From Panopea generosa (Eukaryota; Mollusca; Bivalvia; Adapedonta; Hiatellidae): a stretch of DNA of 64,000 bases. Location of the stretch: contig CM055900.1 in assembly GCA_029582155.1 (NCBI GenBank), forward strand, positions 76,862,731-76,926,730, in the 5' to 3' direction. Below, in pieces: positions 48,376-61,000 of the stretch. Under the pieces are notes generated by a model. It was not told where the DNA came from. It saw only the letters and a program-made list of their open reading frames with translations, and made no database searches. Positions within the stretch are counted from its first letter, which is position 1, and every line of letters begins with the position of its first letter. The position numbers and the translations under genes were made by a program.

Positions 48376-49325
48376 GTGATTTTACTACTATATCGTACCA
48401 GGGTACAACGGCATGGTATCATACCAGGGTACCAGTGTAGTCAAACAACGGTATGGTATCATACCAGTGTACCAGTGTTATCAAAAAAACGGCATGATAT
48501 CATATCGACGTATACCAGTGCAGTCAATCAACGGCATGATATCATACAACTGTACCAGTACAGCAAACAATGACATGATATCATACCTGGGTACCAGTGC
48601 AGTAAAAAAAAACGGCATGATATCAAATCAGGTTACCAGTGCTGTCAAACAACGGCATGATATCATACCAATGTACTAGTGCTGTCAAATAACGGCATGG
48701 TCACATAGCAGGGTACCAGTGCAGTCAAACAACGGCATTATATCATACCAGCGTGTACCAGTGCAGTCCAACAACGACATGATATCATACAAGGGTACCA
48801 GTGCAGTCAAACAACGGCGTGATAGCATACCAGGGTACCAGCGCAGTCAAACAACGGCATGATATCATATATGGGTACCAGTGCAGTCAAACAACGGCAT
48901 AATATCATACCAGGGTACCAGTTCTGTCAAACACCGGCATGATATCATACCAGCGTGTACCAGTGCAGTCAAACAACGAAGTGATAGCATACCCGGGTAC
49001 CAGCGCAGTCAAACAACGGCATGATATCATACAAGGGTACCAGTGCAGTCAAACAACGGCGTGATAGCATACCAGGGTACCAGCGCAGTCAAACAACGGC
49101 ATGATATCATATATGGGTACCAGTGCAGTCAAACAACGGCATAATATCATACCAGGGTACCAGTTCTGTCAAACACCGGCATGATATCATAACCAGCGTG
49201 TACCAGTGCAGTCAAACAACGGCGTGATATCATACCAGCATGTTCCAGCGCCGTCCAACAACGGCATGATATCATACCAGAGTGTACCTGTGCAGTCCAA
49301 CAGCGGCATGTTATCATACAAACGT
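48376..49325. repeat. Minisatellite, ~40-bp unit, about 23 copies, with ~242-bp higher-order duplication
   Basis: Units contain 'gtaccagtgcagtcaaacaa' and 'cggcatgatatcataccagg'. The block from about 48788 to 48950 recurs nearly unchanged from about 49030 to 49192, including the private variants 'cggcgtgatagcat', 'catatatggg' and 'gttctgtcaaacacc'. This shows recent multi-unit duplication. Confidence 0.95.
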
Positions 49326-49430
49326 GTATGTCAATATTAGTAACACTGGTATGATATTATGTCAATATAAGTAACACTGGTATAATATTATGTCAATATT
49401 TGTAACACTGGTATGATATTATGTCATCCT
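49326..49430. repeat. Three tandem copies of a 33-bp unit
   Basis: 'tgtcaatattagtaacactg' plus 'gtatgatattat', directly abutting the 40-bp array. Confidence 0.9.
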
Positions 49431-49439
49431 TTCAACTTT

Positions 49440-49560
49440 AATGTTCACCAATCCTCCTTCCATATAGGCATAGTACCACCATTGCAAAAAGGAAGTGCTT
49501 CCGTGGGTAGTTGCATGATGGCGGTTATAAATAATCCCCATTGCTTCTTCTTAAAAAATG
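49440..49560 (+). repeat. Short dispersed repeat (copy B)
   Basis: Related to 17270-17375 through 'ggcatagtaccaccattgca' and 'gcttccgtgggtagttgcat'. Confidence 0.5.
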
Positions 49561-49929
49561 CATTTTCCTTATTTTAATACTCATTTTTTTATTTCAATGG
49601 CATTATTGATGTATTTTGAACATTTTGATAGCATTGTCATGTTTGAATTGTGAATTTAGAAAAAAAAATTGATGCTTGGAAATTGGGATATGAATACATG
49701 ATTTCGGAAGTCTACTTTCTTTTGTCACCAGTGTACACACTGAGCAGAAAAAAATCTCTTATATGACACATGACCCCTACTTTTCTCATCATATTTTGAT
49801 AGTGCAGAGGTTGACAAACAGTAAAATGTAGGTTTCACTTCTTTCATTTGGGATTCTCTATGAATGACAAGACTTCAAACTTTTATTATTTACTATAGAA
49901 TAAAGAACAAAAATTAATGGTGGGGTGAC

Positions 49930-50300
49930 ACCTATAAGTCGCAAACGTTTAAATTTGAAAGTCAGTCCAATGTGCATTGAAAGTCCAATGTGCACATGCC
50001 GTTCACTCGAAGACAGTAAACATTTCTTACTCAACTGTCAAAACTATAACAATCTTTGAACTGGAATGTTTAACACCATAAGATCTGAATGCATAACTGA
50101 TATCAGCCTTAACCTGTTACTAAGGGAAAATCCAAGAAACAGCAACAAAATAAATATATCGCTGTATTTGATGCTGTGCAAAAGTATATAATTAGTACAA
50201 AACGCTTTGTTTGTTCTGAACTTTTACGATTTTTACTTTCTTTTTACAAATCGCTGTTCATATTGTACAAGTAAAATCAAACACACAAATCCTATTCGGT
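49930..50300 (+). pseudogene. LINE ORF2 C-terminal remnant with 3' UTR-like tail
   Basis: Translation reads SPMCTCRSLEDSKHFLLNCQ then NYNNL, a stop, TGMFNTIRSEC and LLLRENPRNSNKINISLYLM. The C.C..(L/E)..HFLL.C..Y pattern is the C-terminal Cys-rich motif of CR1/RTE-like LINE polymerases. At least two in-frame stops make it non-functional. A pyrimidine-rich segment follows. Confidence 0.7.
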
Positions 50301-51087
50301 TACCCGGGGCACTCTGGACACTCATGCATAACAACATTCCTCTCATCTTTACTTTTCTATCTCTTTAACCTTCTCGTTCAATCATTTACAATTTCTTCTA
50401 TCTTTTTTTTCCTTCTCTTTTCACAGTTCTTACGAGACTTATGCAAAACAACCACGGCGTATTTACTCAAATGGAATAAATACGCCAGTGAATAAACTCA
50501 ACTCTTAAGTTATAACAATAAATAGTTCAAATAACATACTAGTACATGCTTTATATACTGTCACTTGTAAATTCACTTGTAAATCACCAGTAATTTCTGG
50601 GAGCTTGATTCATACAAGCTAATTACCTTTTTTCTAAATCCCAATTCTTAGAATTGTTTGTCATTTATGAATTGCAAATGTTCTTTAATGAAATATTGTT
50701 TAAACCAAACGTTTAAATGTAAACCATGTCTGCGTCAATGAATTGCCAAAACATTCACCAATTTGGGTATAAAATTTTTATCAGGAAATATTAAAAACAA
50801 AAAAGCGTCTGGCAGTCATTTAATAAATGCGCAGTCACTTGCTTGTGCAACAAAAGGTGTGTGTTCGTGAATAATATATTTTATATACATGAATAGCACT
50901 ACTGGTAATAAGGAGGGAATGACCGGACATACAAACATGACTTGTTTGTGTTCCGTATCTCGTTTCTGGTTTACACATCGTATTAGTGTCTAAGTACCGT
51001 ACTACAGTATTGGATGTCAGTACAATACGCCCTTCCGTCGTTGTTCTTTATTTGCCAGTTTATTTGATTTTCTCCCAAAAAATATTA
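50301..51087. other. Intergenic; nothing recognised
   Basis: AT-rich, with a pyrimidine-rich patch at 50340-50425. Confidence 0.35.
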
Positions 51088-51184
51088 TGCAATTAAATCT
51101 GTCTTGAGCGGCCACTCAAGGAAAAGAGCAAAAATGGCCTCTTACGGCAGTGACTGCTTAATACAGGTGGATATAATTGTAAAT

Positions 51185-51370
51185 CTCTCATTGATTTACA
51201 GTTGCTTTTTCTTTTTAATTAGTTATGTTCCTATTTTGACTTTCTTTTCGATAATTGTTTTAACCGTTGTATTGCCATAATGTGTATGACACACTGATGG
51301 GGAAGTGTCGGATCTAATGTTGACAGAACTTGTTGCCGACCCCATTTCATGATATATTGAAACAAGATAT
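51185..51370 (+). mobile_element. Probable LINE 3'-end fragment nested in the MITE
   Basis: 'tctaatgttgacagaacttg' with flanking pyrimidine-rich sequence parallels 34300-34520. Confidence 0.5.
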
Positions 51371-51394
51371 GGTTTTAAACTAAATTAAACTACA

Positions 51395-51955
51395 GGTTGA
51401 TTTAAAGGGAATTTATCATTATTATTTTTAAAAATCTAAATTGGCTAAAAACATTTATTTCCAATTCAGCATCCCTATATATAATCACTGATCCCGCATT
51501 GCCAAAAGGATATCTATTTAAACATGCCAAAATATTATATTGAAAAGGGATTTCCTAACTTGGGCTACGCGCCTAGGTTAGACTAAAATAGATTTCCCGC
51601 TTAAAATTGCAACATATTTTGTGCCATATTAAATGAGTCAAGCGGTTACATTTTCATTTCAATATGATCCGTTATACAGGTTTTACATGTAATACAATTT
51701 ATTTCATCTTAGAAAGTGTCCGAATGACGATATGAAGGTAATTCAGTGCTGTCTATTTTTAGAATGGGGATTTCGTTTCAAGTTTAACACTCCAATTTAA
51801 ATATCGATCATGTCACGTTTTGGTGAATTTGACATACCAAACCATTTAGATTTTATTTATAAATGATAATGAGATGCTCTTTATCTATTTTTAAAATAGT
51901 TCTTTTTTGTAGACATTTATAGCGTTTTCCCCTTGATATAATCCCTTTAAACTAG
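51395..51955 (+). repeat. Dispersed repeat, family R, copy 3
   Basis: Shares 'tatttaaacatgccaaaata', 'gaaaagggatttcctaactt', 'gggctacgc', 'tttcccgcttaaaattgcaa' and 'tcacgttttggtgaatttga' with the other two copies. Confidence 0.8.
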
Positions 51956-52344
51956 AAATATACTGAAAATGGTTAATAGATAATGTGGCTGTTTAAGACA
52001 AGTGGTTGCTTAATAGAGGTAACCACTTGATTTGACGGTATATCCTTGTTAAAATACTGCATTGTAGTCTATAAGCACTATTTGGCTCATTAGTTCAAAT
52101 CGCTGTTACCTCGACGCAACGTTGATAGGGTTTGTGTTATTCTTGCTATTTTGAGATTTCATACATTCAGTGTAACAATGCACTGGCAATCGTGACTATA
52201 ATTATTTTACTTCTCTATAACCAAGTTTACTTGTAAATGTAAACTTTGATTTTTTAAGATATTGAACATAACAATGTTCACCCAACGAAGCGTCAAGCTA
52301 ACAAATCTTTGAAAAAAATCGGCACATATTTTAATTGAAATGCC

Positions 52345-52623
52345 GGGCCCAATTAGTTCAGTCGGTAACGTCTGGCTAACAACCCAGGGGTCTTGAGTTC
52401 GAATCCCCTCCCGGCAACAGTCTCTGTGATGATTGATATACGACATTGTGTCTCATTATCATTCGTCTCTCACCACAGATTCAAGTGGGAAATGTTTCAA
52501 GTTATTTTACTTGCGGAGATGGGGTGTGCTCGAGTACTGGTTAATATTTCAGGATCCCGGGAAACAGTGGTTAGGTTAACTGATCGTCTATTAGCCCTCG
52601 ATGGCATAAAAATGACGCTAAAT

Positions 52624-52674
<51 letters not shown>

Positions 52675-52695
52675 AAATAAATCAATCAATCAATT
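52345..52695 (+). mobile_element. SINE family A, full-length copy with (AATC)n tail
   Basis: tRNA-like head 'ccaattagttcagtcggtaa' and 'tcttgagttcgaatcccctc', a body ending 'tattagccctcgatggcata', and a tail of about 14 AATC units. Best-preserved copy in the window, which makes it useful for defining the family. Confidence 0.85.
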
Positions 52696-52819
52696 ATTTG
52701 AAACGCCCTAATTGTCTTTGTATGTTTTATCACTATAACACTATTATATTGATCCACCTATCGGTCAAGGATTATTTCTTTAACCTTAAGTCGAAGGTTC
52801 CGATTGTCTTTACCTTGAA

Positions 52820-52990
52820 GCGTTCATTCGAGTGGTCTTAGGTGTTGTCTCTAACCCACTTACCTCTCATCATTCAGGTCGTGGGTTGAAGTCTATCTCC
52901 GGGTCCAAAAACTTTATATGAGAATGTTCGCCGGTTCCGCGCCGCGAAGAGAAAGGCGTTGGTTCTGCTCTGATTAATTTTGGTATGTAC
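52820..52990 (+). mobile_element. SINE family E copy
   Basis: Head 'ttcgagtggtcttaggtgtt' with box-B-like 'aggtcgtgggttgaagtc', then 'aaaaactttatatgagaatg'. Related to 36795-36925. Confidence 0.65.
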
Positions 52991-54032
52991 ACCCAACCCC
53001 CTTAAAAATCAACATCAACAACGGATGCCATTATATTGGCGTATAGATCGGATGACTTATATAGAGAAAATATAGGAAACTTACACATCTTGACTTTATG
53101 TTGATATAATAAAACCCGAACAATTAACTATTTGGCAAAATCAGAGGCAGCTGTATTTTTGCACCCGAAATGTAGTTGTATGTAACCTTTAATGTATTAT
53201 GATGGATTGATCATTTGAACTCTACACTGTGATTTCAAACAAACAAACATAAATATCTTTAATTGACAAAGTATGGTAAATGTCAGAAATTGAACTTTTT
53301 ATGTTCTTATGTGACCTGTGTGCACTAACGTATTTCTAATTATTAGTCTGTCATTAAAAAATAAATGGTTTACCGTGCTCCTACCTACTCACTCAAAATT
53401 ACAGCTACCCAAACTTTTTTTATTGACTATCAAAGCGTTTAATTGTTTTTCATGATATCTGTCCATTTTTTTTTAAAATAGTTAGCAAAAAAAACACAAC
53501 AACAAAATAGCTACCTACCTACCTACATGAAAAATATTGGGTCGGAGCACAGCAAACAAATATTTTTAAGGATGGCCTTATATCAGCCGGGATGGAGGCC
53601 ACAATAGACGAGCACTTAAACTTGCAAACAGTGATATGTTAGAATACTCTAACATATTTGTTTTCAATACGGGTGAACATTTCAACGGGTGAACATTTAA
53701 GCATGCAAACATTGGTATGTTTAGTTTCAAAATATTTTTGAAAATGGCTGGTTGGAATAATAGTAAAGTATAACAAATGGGGCGACATGCACGTCTTGAC
53801 AATTAGTCAGGTGTTTGATTGGGAGATTATTGTTAAATAAAGATGAACTTTTTGAGATCTCAATGTGAACTTTGTGTACTTGAGTTAGTATATTCGAATC
53901 CTGGTGCGCGTGTCCTAATATAATGCAGTTAAAAGTCGAAAAAGTTAGCCTTACTCAGCATTGCTGAAATTAAATTTTAAGTACAGAGACTGGCTTGCTA
54001 GTACCCAGTAAATATATACGGCTGGCATTTTG
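52991..54032. other. Intergenic; nothing recognised
   Basis: AT-rich. A duplicated 'cgggtgaacattt' pair occurs near 53670-53700. Confidence 0.35.
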
Positions 54033-54080
54033 GGTGTCACCAAGGACTTATTATAGTCTATATAATTCCTTGGTGACACC
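54033..54080. repeat. Perfect 14-bp inverted repeat (hairpin)
   Basis: 'ggtgtcaccaagga' at 54033-54046 and its exact reverse complement at 54067-54080, with a 20-base AT-rich loop. No T-run follows, so it does not look like a terminator. Confidence 0.85.
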
Positions 54081-54913
54081 AATAGTATTTTTTAAAAACT
54101 ATTTGAATGTTTGTCTGAATTTGATAATTTTGGTAACAAAATAAAGTTAAACATTTTTTTTAAAATTTCTAGTATCAATTATTTAATATATTTCTTTTGA
54201 ATTAAAACTGGATCTATTACAAGTTGAGAACGAAAAATGTTGACATTTAAGAATATATTTAATTTTTGGTAGAAATATTCTCGTTGAAACAAAAGTTTTG
54301 ACAAAACATCATAAAAAAAACTGTATGATAAATTTTAAATAGAAAGATCAATGAATTATATCTACACCAGTATTTTGAAAGATGAAGAAGTAAATCTATA
54401 GACGTATCCATAGGTGGCGAAAAATTAATATCGATTATTTAAATAAGTTTATTAGAGAGACTACCGACTGAGCTAATCAGAAACTTGAAACACACAAATA
54501 GAAACAGCTGATATGCAGTTTCTCAATGAGTGTGTAATTTCAGTGACTTAATATAGGTGGATCGGTAATTTAAAGCTGTTGATGTTTTATGTAGATTTTG
54601 TGTTTGTGCATGTGCGTGTGTATGTACGGGTGTGTATGTTTGTGTTTGTTGTTTATTTATAATATAAATACTTGCGTGTGTTTTTTTACCAATTTCACTA
54701 ATTCTTCAGCGTTCAATATTGGTAATTTTTGTTTGTTGTCCAACATTGGGTTTTGTTATATCTTTCGGCCACTTTGTTTTACTCTGGGTTTCTATGACGC
54801 TTTAAACAAACTCCACCAATGAGCGTCTGAAAGAAAAAAAACGTGATTAAACTAGAAAAGTTTCTTATTAATTAACTTCTGTAGTATCAATTGCTGATAT
54901 TTAGACAGCAATT
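54081..54913. other. Upstream region of KDSR
   Basis: AT-rich; a GTGT-rich stretch lies at 54598-54650. No TATA box or CpG-rich promoter was recognised near the start codon. Confidence 0.35.
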
Positions 54914-55015
54914 ATGTGGATGGTCGTACTCGCCATATGTATCATTTTGGTCCTCGTTATTTTTGCGAAACGACTGTCTCCAGAGCCAGTGAAAGTTGAC
55001 GGAAAACATGTCGTG
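54914..55015 (+). CDS. KDSR: KDSR exon 1
   Basis: 34 codons: a hydrophobic anchor (VVLAICIILVLVIF) and SPEPVKVDGKHVV. Donor 'gtatgtg'. Confidence 0.9.
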
Positions 55016-58000
55016 GTATGTGAACGGGTTGTTGTGTTTTCTCTCTCCTTATTTCTCAGGTAGATAAGTTATAGATCACTGCACCAGGACACTCCTCGAA
55101 GCCAGTCATATGTGATTATTATGTTGTAGTAAATTTAATCAAGTTTTAACATCTCGCATTACACAGAGATTGAATGCATCCAACGTGTGTGTAATTTACG
55201 GGCTTGCCCTAAATAGTTATAACTTGATATTTAGCATCATTTTTATGCCATCGAGGGCTGACATATGATCAGTTAACTAAACCACTGTTTCCTGGGATCC
55301 TGAGAGGTTAACCAGTACTCGAGCACTCCCAATCTCTGCAAATAAATGATAACTTTCCCACTTGAATCAGCAGTGAGAGACGAAGTGATAATGAGACACA
55401 ATGTCGTATATTAAACATCATAGAGACGGCTGCCAAATAGGGATTCAAACTCATGATGGTTCGACTTATAACGGACTGAGCCTATCGGGCCTTAAATAGT
55501 GAAACGGACAGAAAAGGAGATATGTTCTATGTTTATGGGGACTTGACCTGTGTGTATATTAAGAGGTTGATACTAGCTTTGGTCCTATGGGATTCTAGAG
55601 TTGACCATTAAAGTTCTTCCAGCATTTCTCAAACATGACTTTGGTTATGCGAAGGTCTGCAAGCCCATCTTGCAACAGTTCTCTGGACTTTTTTTATTTT
55701 GTTCATCTCCGACTTGTGGTAGGGGTTCCATATCGGTGACTGCTGGGGGGGCAGATCATGGTGTTATAGGCAGCCACTGAGGCAACCATTTTTATTTGTC
55801 TTGGAGCTAGCACCAAGTTATGAGGAATGAAACCTAGGGTTTGAGTTGCCTTAGCAGTAATAGTACTTATGTGTGATCCCATGTCGATAGTGTTAGTTAA
55901 AGTGACCCTAGATACTTGACCCTGAAGTGCCTTATCACATCTAATAATTTTATCTGGTTGATGTCCAGTGATTCTCATAGTGTGGGATTTTAATATATTA
56001 AGTTCCATTACCTAGTTTTTTTCTCAGAGAAAAAGTTTGTCAATCATATTTCTGTATAAAACACAGTCGTCTTTGAACTATCGGATAGATGACTTAATGT
56101 TTCATTAATAAAAAGAAGAGAAAGTACTTGTCAAGGACAGAACCTTGGATAACTCCTAGCATCAGCAGTGTCAGAGAATGAAGGTGCCATCAAGTATTAC
56201 TTGCTGTGTGTGTTCAGATAACCAAACAGAAATCCAACTCTTGGCAGATCTCCATGTACCATGAAAGTCCGTTTTCTGTGCAAGTCTTTTGTGTGGGACT
56301 TTGTTGGATGCTTTGGAAAAAACTATGTTATACCAACTATTAACTTCGTGATTTTCAGACAGCATAAGTTTACAAAGACATTAAACAGAACTGGATGTAA
56401 GGTTGCACTCACCTCCTATCCCATAGGTCCCTAGTTGAATTTCTAGTTCGGTCATGTTCTGAGTCCCTAGGTGCTTTTTTTTATCATGAGTTAACTGTAT
56501 TCTGTAACTGAAGTAGATAAATCTGGTTTAAAAAAGTATGTTGTGTAATTGAGATTTAAGTTAAGCTTAACAAATACTTACTGTTAGCCACTTTTATATT
56601 TCAGGTGACTGGCGGATCTAGCGGTATTGGTAAAACTATTTCTATACTGGCCGCACAGCAGGGAGCAAATGTTACAATTCTGGCAAGGAATAAGGTAAGA
56701 TTATCCAGATTTCCTCTGTTACAATAATTGATCTGCAGTGTTTGTCATGTGTGTGTTTTTTCAATATTAATAAAGAATTGATCGTAAAAGGTTGTTAAGT
56801 TTCTCTAATAATGATTAATTGAATGAATATTTAGCGTCATTTTTATATCATTAAGGGCTAATAGATGATCAGTTAATCTAACCACTGTTTCCTGGGATCC
56901 TGAAAGGTTAACCAGTACTCGAGCACACCCTATCTCTGTAAATTACTGATAACTTTCCCACTTAAATTAGCGGTGAGAGATGAATGATAATGAGATGCAA
57001 TGTTGTATATCAACCATCACTGAGATTGTGGCCAGGCGGGGATTCAAACTCACGACTCCTGGATTGGGAGTCAGACGCGCTAACAACTGAGCTAATCCAG
57101 GCCCGTTTTCTCTATTAAAGAATATTATTAGTACATGTATTTTGAAGAATATAATAATAACTTTACATCATTTTCATGTTGTATGACATCAGGAAGACGT
57201 TCATGCACATATACATTTACTTCCCTTATGAAACTCAAAGATATAATTTTGCTATATACCTTCTTTTTTTTTGCGTCATATAATGGCATTTCTATGGTAA
57301 ACATACAAAACTCAAATACCATGACTAAACCCCATTTTATCTTCTTGCCTTACATTAAAATTTAACTTTAATACTACAACTTCATTATATGAGTGATTCC
57401 ACTTCACTGGTAAATAATTTGATGATTTTTAATATGTTAAATGATTAAATAATGAATGTCCAATACAGTTGAAGCTGGAAGAAGCTAAAACGGAGATTCA
57501 ACAACACCTTAAGTCAGACAGAAAGGTCCAGTGTATATCTGTAGATCTGGCAGCTGAGTATGCGCCAGTGGAAAAAGCAATCAGAGACGTAAGTATAGAT
57601 CAGTAGGACTGGAGAAGTGGTGAATTTTCGACGATCCAGGAAATTTAACCTCTTAATCAGCAAGAGTATGATTCAAACCTGTGCACATAGAATATCACAA
57701 ATCAAAATATATTACAGTATGGAAAATTTCTTTTCTGAAAGGCGAAATCAGTCAGGGTTGATAATGCAGAAAATGCAACATTTTGTGTACGGATCGATAA
57801 ATAGACATACAGAGTTCTAATAGATTTGAGATGGAAATTTATTGTCAGTATTATGTACTGACAGAAAATATTGACAATCTACTAGTAAAGGTTTAAAAAT
57901 TGTTCCAAAAAATCGTTAAATTCAATATTACATAATGTTAACATGGTACCTAAACTACTGCTATTACTTATTATAGGTAGTTATTACTGTGGGTTTTCTT

Positions 58001-61000
58001 GACTGTTTTCACTTTATTGCCTGTAACTATTTCAAATGCTTATGTTCTGGTGCGGAGATTAATGGTGTATTAAGCCATATGTTGAGAATATAACATACAA
58101 ACTGGGTTTTTTTTATTTCACAGGCAGAAGAGAAGCTTGGTCCAGTGTTTATGCTGGTCAACTCTGCTGGTTCCCCTCTTTGCAGGGAGTTTCTGGACTT
58201 GAAACCAGATGATTTCAAGGTAAATTCAATAACAGTTGATGATTGTGTTTTTTCAAATTATATTAGCAAAATACCACCAAGATATATGCCAAAAATGGTC
58301 CACTGTAAAGCATCAAATCCAGGTTTTTTACTACCGTAAGAATCGCACTTATTTTTAATGTCAGCTGCATCATGTATTTTCTCCGTTTATTCATTAATAG
58401 GGAACTATTTCAAGTTTATTTGTGTATTATTTATAACATACTTTATCACAATGTGTACATTTTAATGACTGACATTATGTTTCCGCTTTACTGAATAATT
58501 TTCATTATAAATATTAAAAATTATAGAACCGGAAGTGTCGCAATACCGGAAGCTGCGTGAAATAATCACCATGGAAACCAATGTAACGGTTCATTCAACT
58601 TTTTATTTTTGATATGTGTTGTGCTGTAGCTAGCCACTATGCACAAGTACCAAAACCAGCTCGTATATATAATTCAAGCTATTTTTTAAAATAAATGAAA
58701 CAAACAAGTAACACTGCACGTTTTATCAAATATTTTAATGAAGCAAACAATATTCGGTCCGGCCGTCCCAGCTTTGGCTAGCAGTATATCAAAGAAATTA
58801 CGGACGCAAACACAATCTTTTGGTGAACCGACAACGCTATGGGTCGCTGATCACATGTCGAAGGCATGCTACATAGCGATAGACTCATCTGATAAACTCC
58901 CCCTAATATAGTTAATGGTTTAGTCCAAATTGACATCATTTCGCACAGCAGGTGACAAAACAATCGGATTATTAGGTCAAATGATATTGCCGCAAGGTGT
59001 ATTTCATAGGTCAGTATGGCATGGTAAGAGCAATTTATGAGATTTTATACGACTGATAGAAAATATCTGGACCGATTTTTTATTAAACTTTGAAAATATC
59101 TGGACCGATTTTTTATTAAACTTTGAAACGAAAATCGGTTTTGAACTTCAGAAATCGGTCCAAAATCCGAAAAACCGGTAATTTTAGAAGGCCTGACTGG
59201 CCCCTGTTGGTTTTGAAGGTCAAGGACTTTTGTTGCAGTTCAATAATACATTTCCCATAGGCTTCAGTATAGAAATAACAACCCCTATAAAATGTAAGAC
59301 ATGGGCATTCCAATCCTATATCCCATTTATTATTTAAAACACATAAAAAGGGGAATCACTCAAGCTGCCCATTGGTGGGCTCAGGCTAAATTGCGCAAAC
59401 TAACGAATAAATTTTTTTTGTCAAACGTAATAAATCCTCTTATTCAACCTTAAGCTGTATTAAAAATATAATTGGCCAAAAATTCTGTCATTCTGTAATT
59501 TTGTTGACCTTTAAGGAGGAATATTCCTTTTAAATTATTTTCGAAATCAGTAGTATATTTGGTATAGAATGAAACTAGAAGTAATTTCCAATGTGAATAT
59601 GTATTTTTTTCTAAGGTTAATATAACATATATTTATATGTGACGTCGTAAACATGGCCATGTTCGACCTTTTTGACGTCCCAATTTATAGCAGCAAAATC
59701 GCGTATTTTTCGACCTCAGTCAAGTTTTACCGAAAGAACAGAATCGAAACACATATCACCACGTACACATTCAATGGATATATGAATTTACATATGCAAT
59801 AATTACGACGAACGTCAAATTCTGAAAATATTAGCGAAAAACGGAAATTATTTTTTTTGTCGATTTTTCCGAAAAAAATGTTTCAAATCAAAATTACCAA
59901 TAAACAAACCAAGCAATTTTGGGATAATTTTTATGTGATTTCAAACAATATACTTCACAGTGATTGTGAGTTTTTTAAAACAATCGACAAACTAGATTTT
60001 TTTTATTTTTAATTATTACTGGTGACCTATTGCAAGAGATGACATGTATTGTTCTGTGTGTTATAGACTTTGATGGCCATGAACTACTACAGTGCCGTTT
60101 TCACAACTAAGGCCGTGCTCCCATCTATGGTACAACAGAAGGGTGGCAGGGTCGTGCTGCTGTCATCACAAGCGGGCCAGATTGGCATATACGGCTTTAC
60201 CGCCTACTCCTCAGCTAAGTTTGCTCTTCGGGGGTTCGCTGAGTCATTACAGATGGAGGTATGAATTATATATCAGCTTCAAAACAATTCTATGTTGTAA
60301 TACATATATATATATATTTATATATATATATACACGGCTGTTTTTGTATAGCACTGCCTGATGTAACCTAAATCTCTTATATAATGAGTTTTTATGCTCC
60401 CCAAAAGGTTTGAAGCATATAATCGTCGCTTCGTCCGTGCGTCTGTCCGTCCATCCCCAAGTTCTTGTCCAGGCTATTTAGCTACAACCTCTGGTTGGAA
60501 TTTTATGAAACTTGCTAGGATACATCATTACCAAGTGCAGATGCGCATAATGTCTTGTGTTCCGGTTTGATTATTTTTCATGGAATTATGGCCCTTTGAT
60601 TCTGTCTGTCACTAAATTCTTGTCCGCACTATTTTTCTACAACCCCATGTTGGGATTTTATGAAACTTGCTAGGATGCATCACTACCAAGCGGAGATGCG
60701 CATATTGTCTTGTGTTCCGATTCGATGATTTTTCATGGAGATATGGCCCTTTAATTGAGTCTGTGACCAAATTATTGTCCGCGCTATTTCTCTACAACCT
60801 CAGGTTGGAATTTTATGAAACTTTCTAGGATGCATCATTACCAAGTGCAGATGCGCATAATGTCTTGTGTTCCGGTTTGATTATTTTTCATGGAGTTATG
60901 GCTCTTTGATTATGTCTGTAACCGAATTATTGTCCGTGTTATTTCTCTGAAACCCCATATTGGAATTTTATGAAACTTTCTAGGATGCATCACTACCAAG

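Larger units (their letters stand above)
51088..52045. mobile_element. MITE family M copy split by a ~790-bp insertion
   Basis: Left half 51088-51180 ('ctgtcttgagcggccactca', 'gtgactgcttaatacaggt') and right half 51960-52045 ('gtggctgtttaagacaagtg', 'tgcttaatagaggtaacc') together equal one family-M element lacking only about 20-30 bp. Between them lie a LINE 3'-end-like piece (51185-51370) and family-R copy 3 (51395-51955). Confidence 0.75.

Noticed and set aside
58027..58339. ORFs around KDSR exon 4 on both strands
   Set aside because: Intron read-through or antisense shadows of the 96-nt exon 58124-58219.
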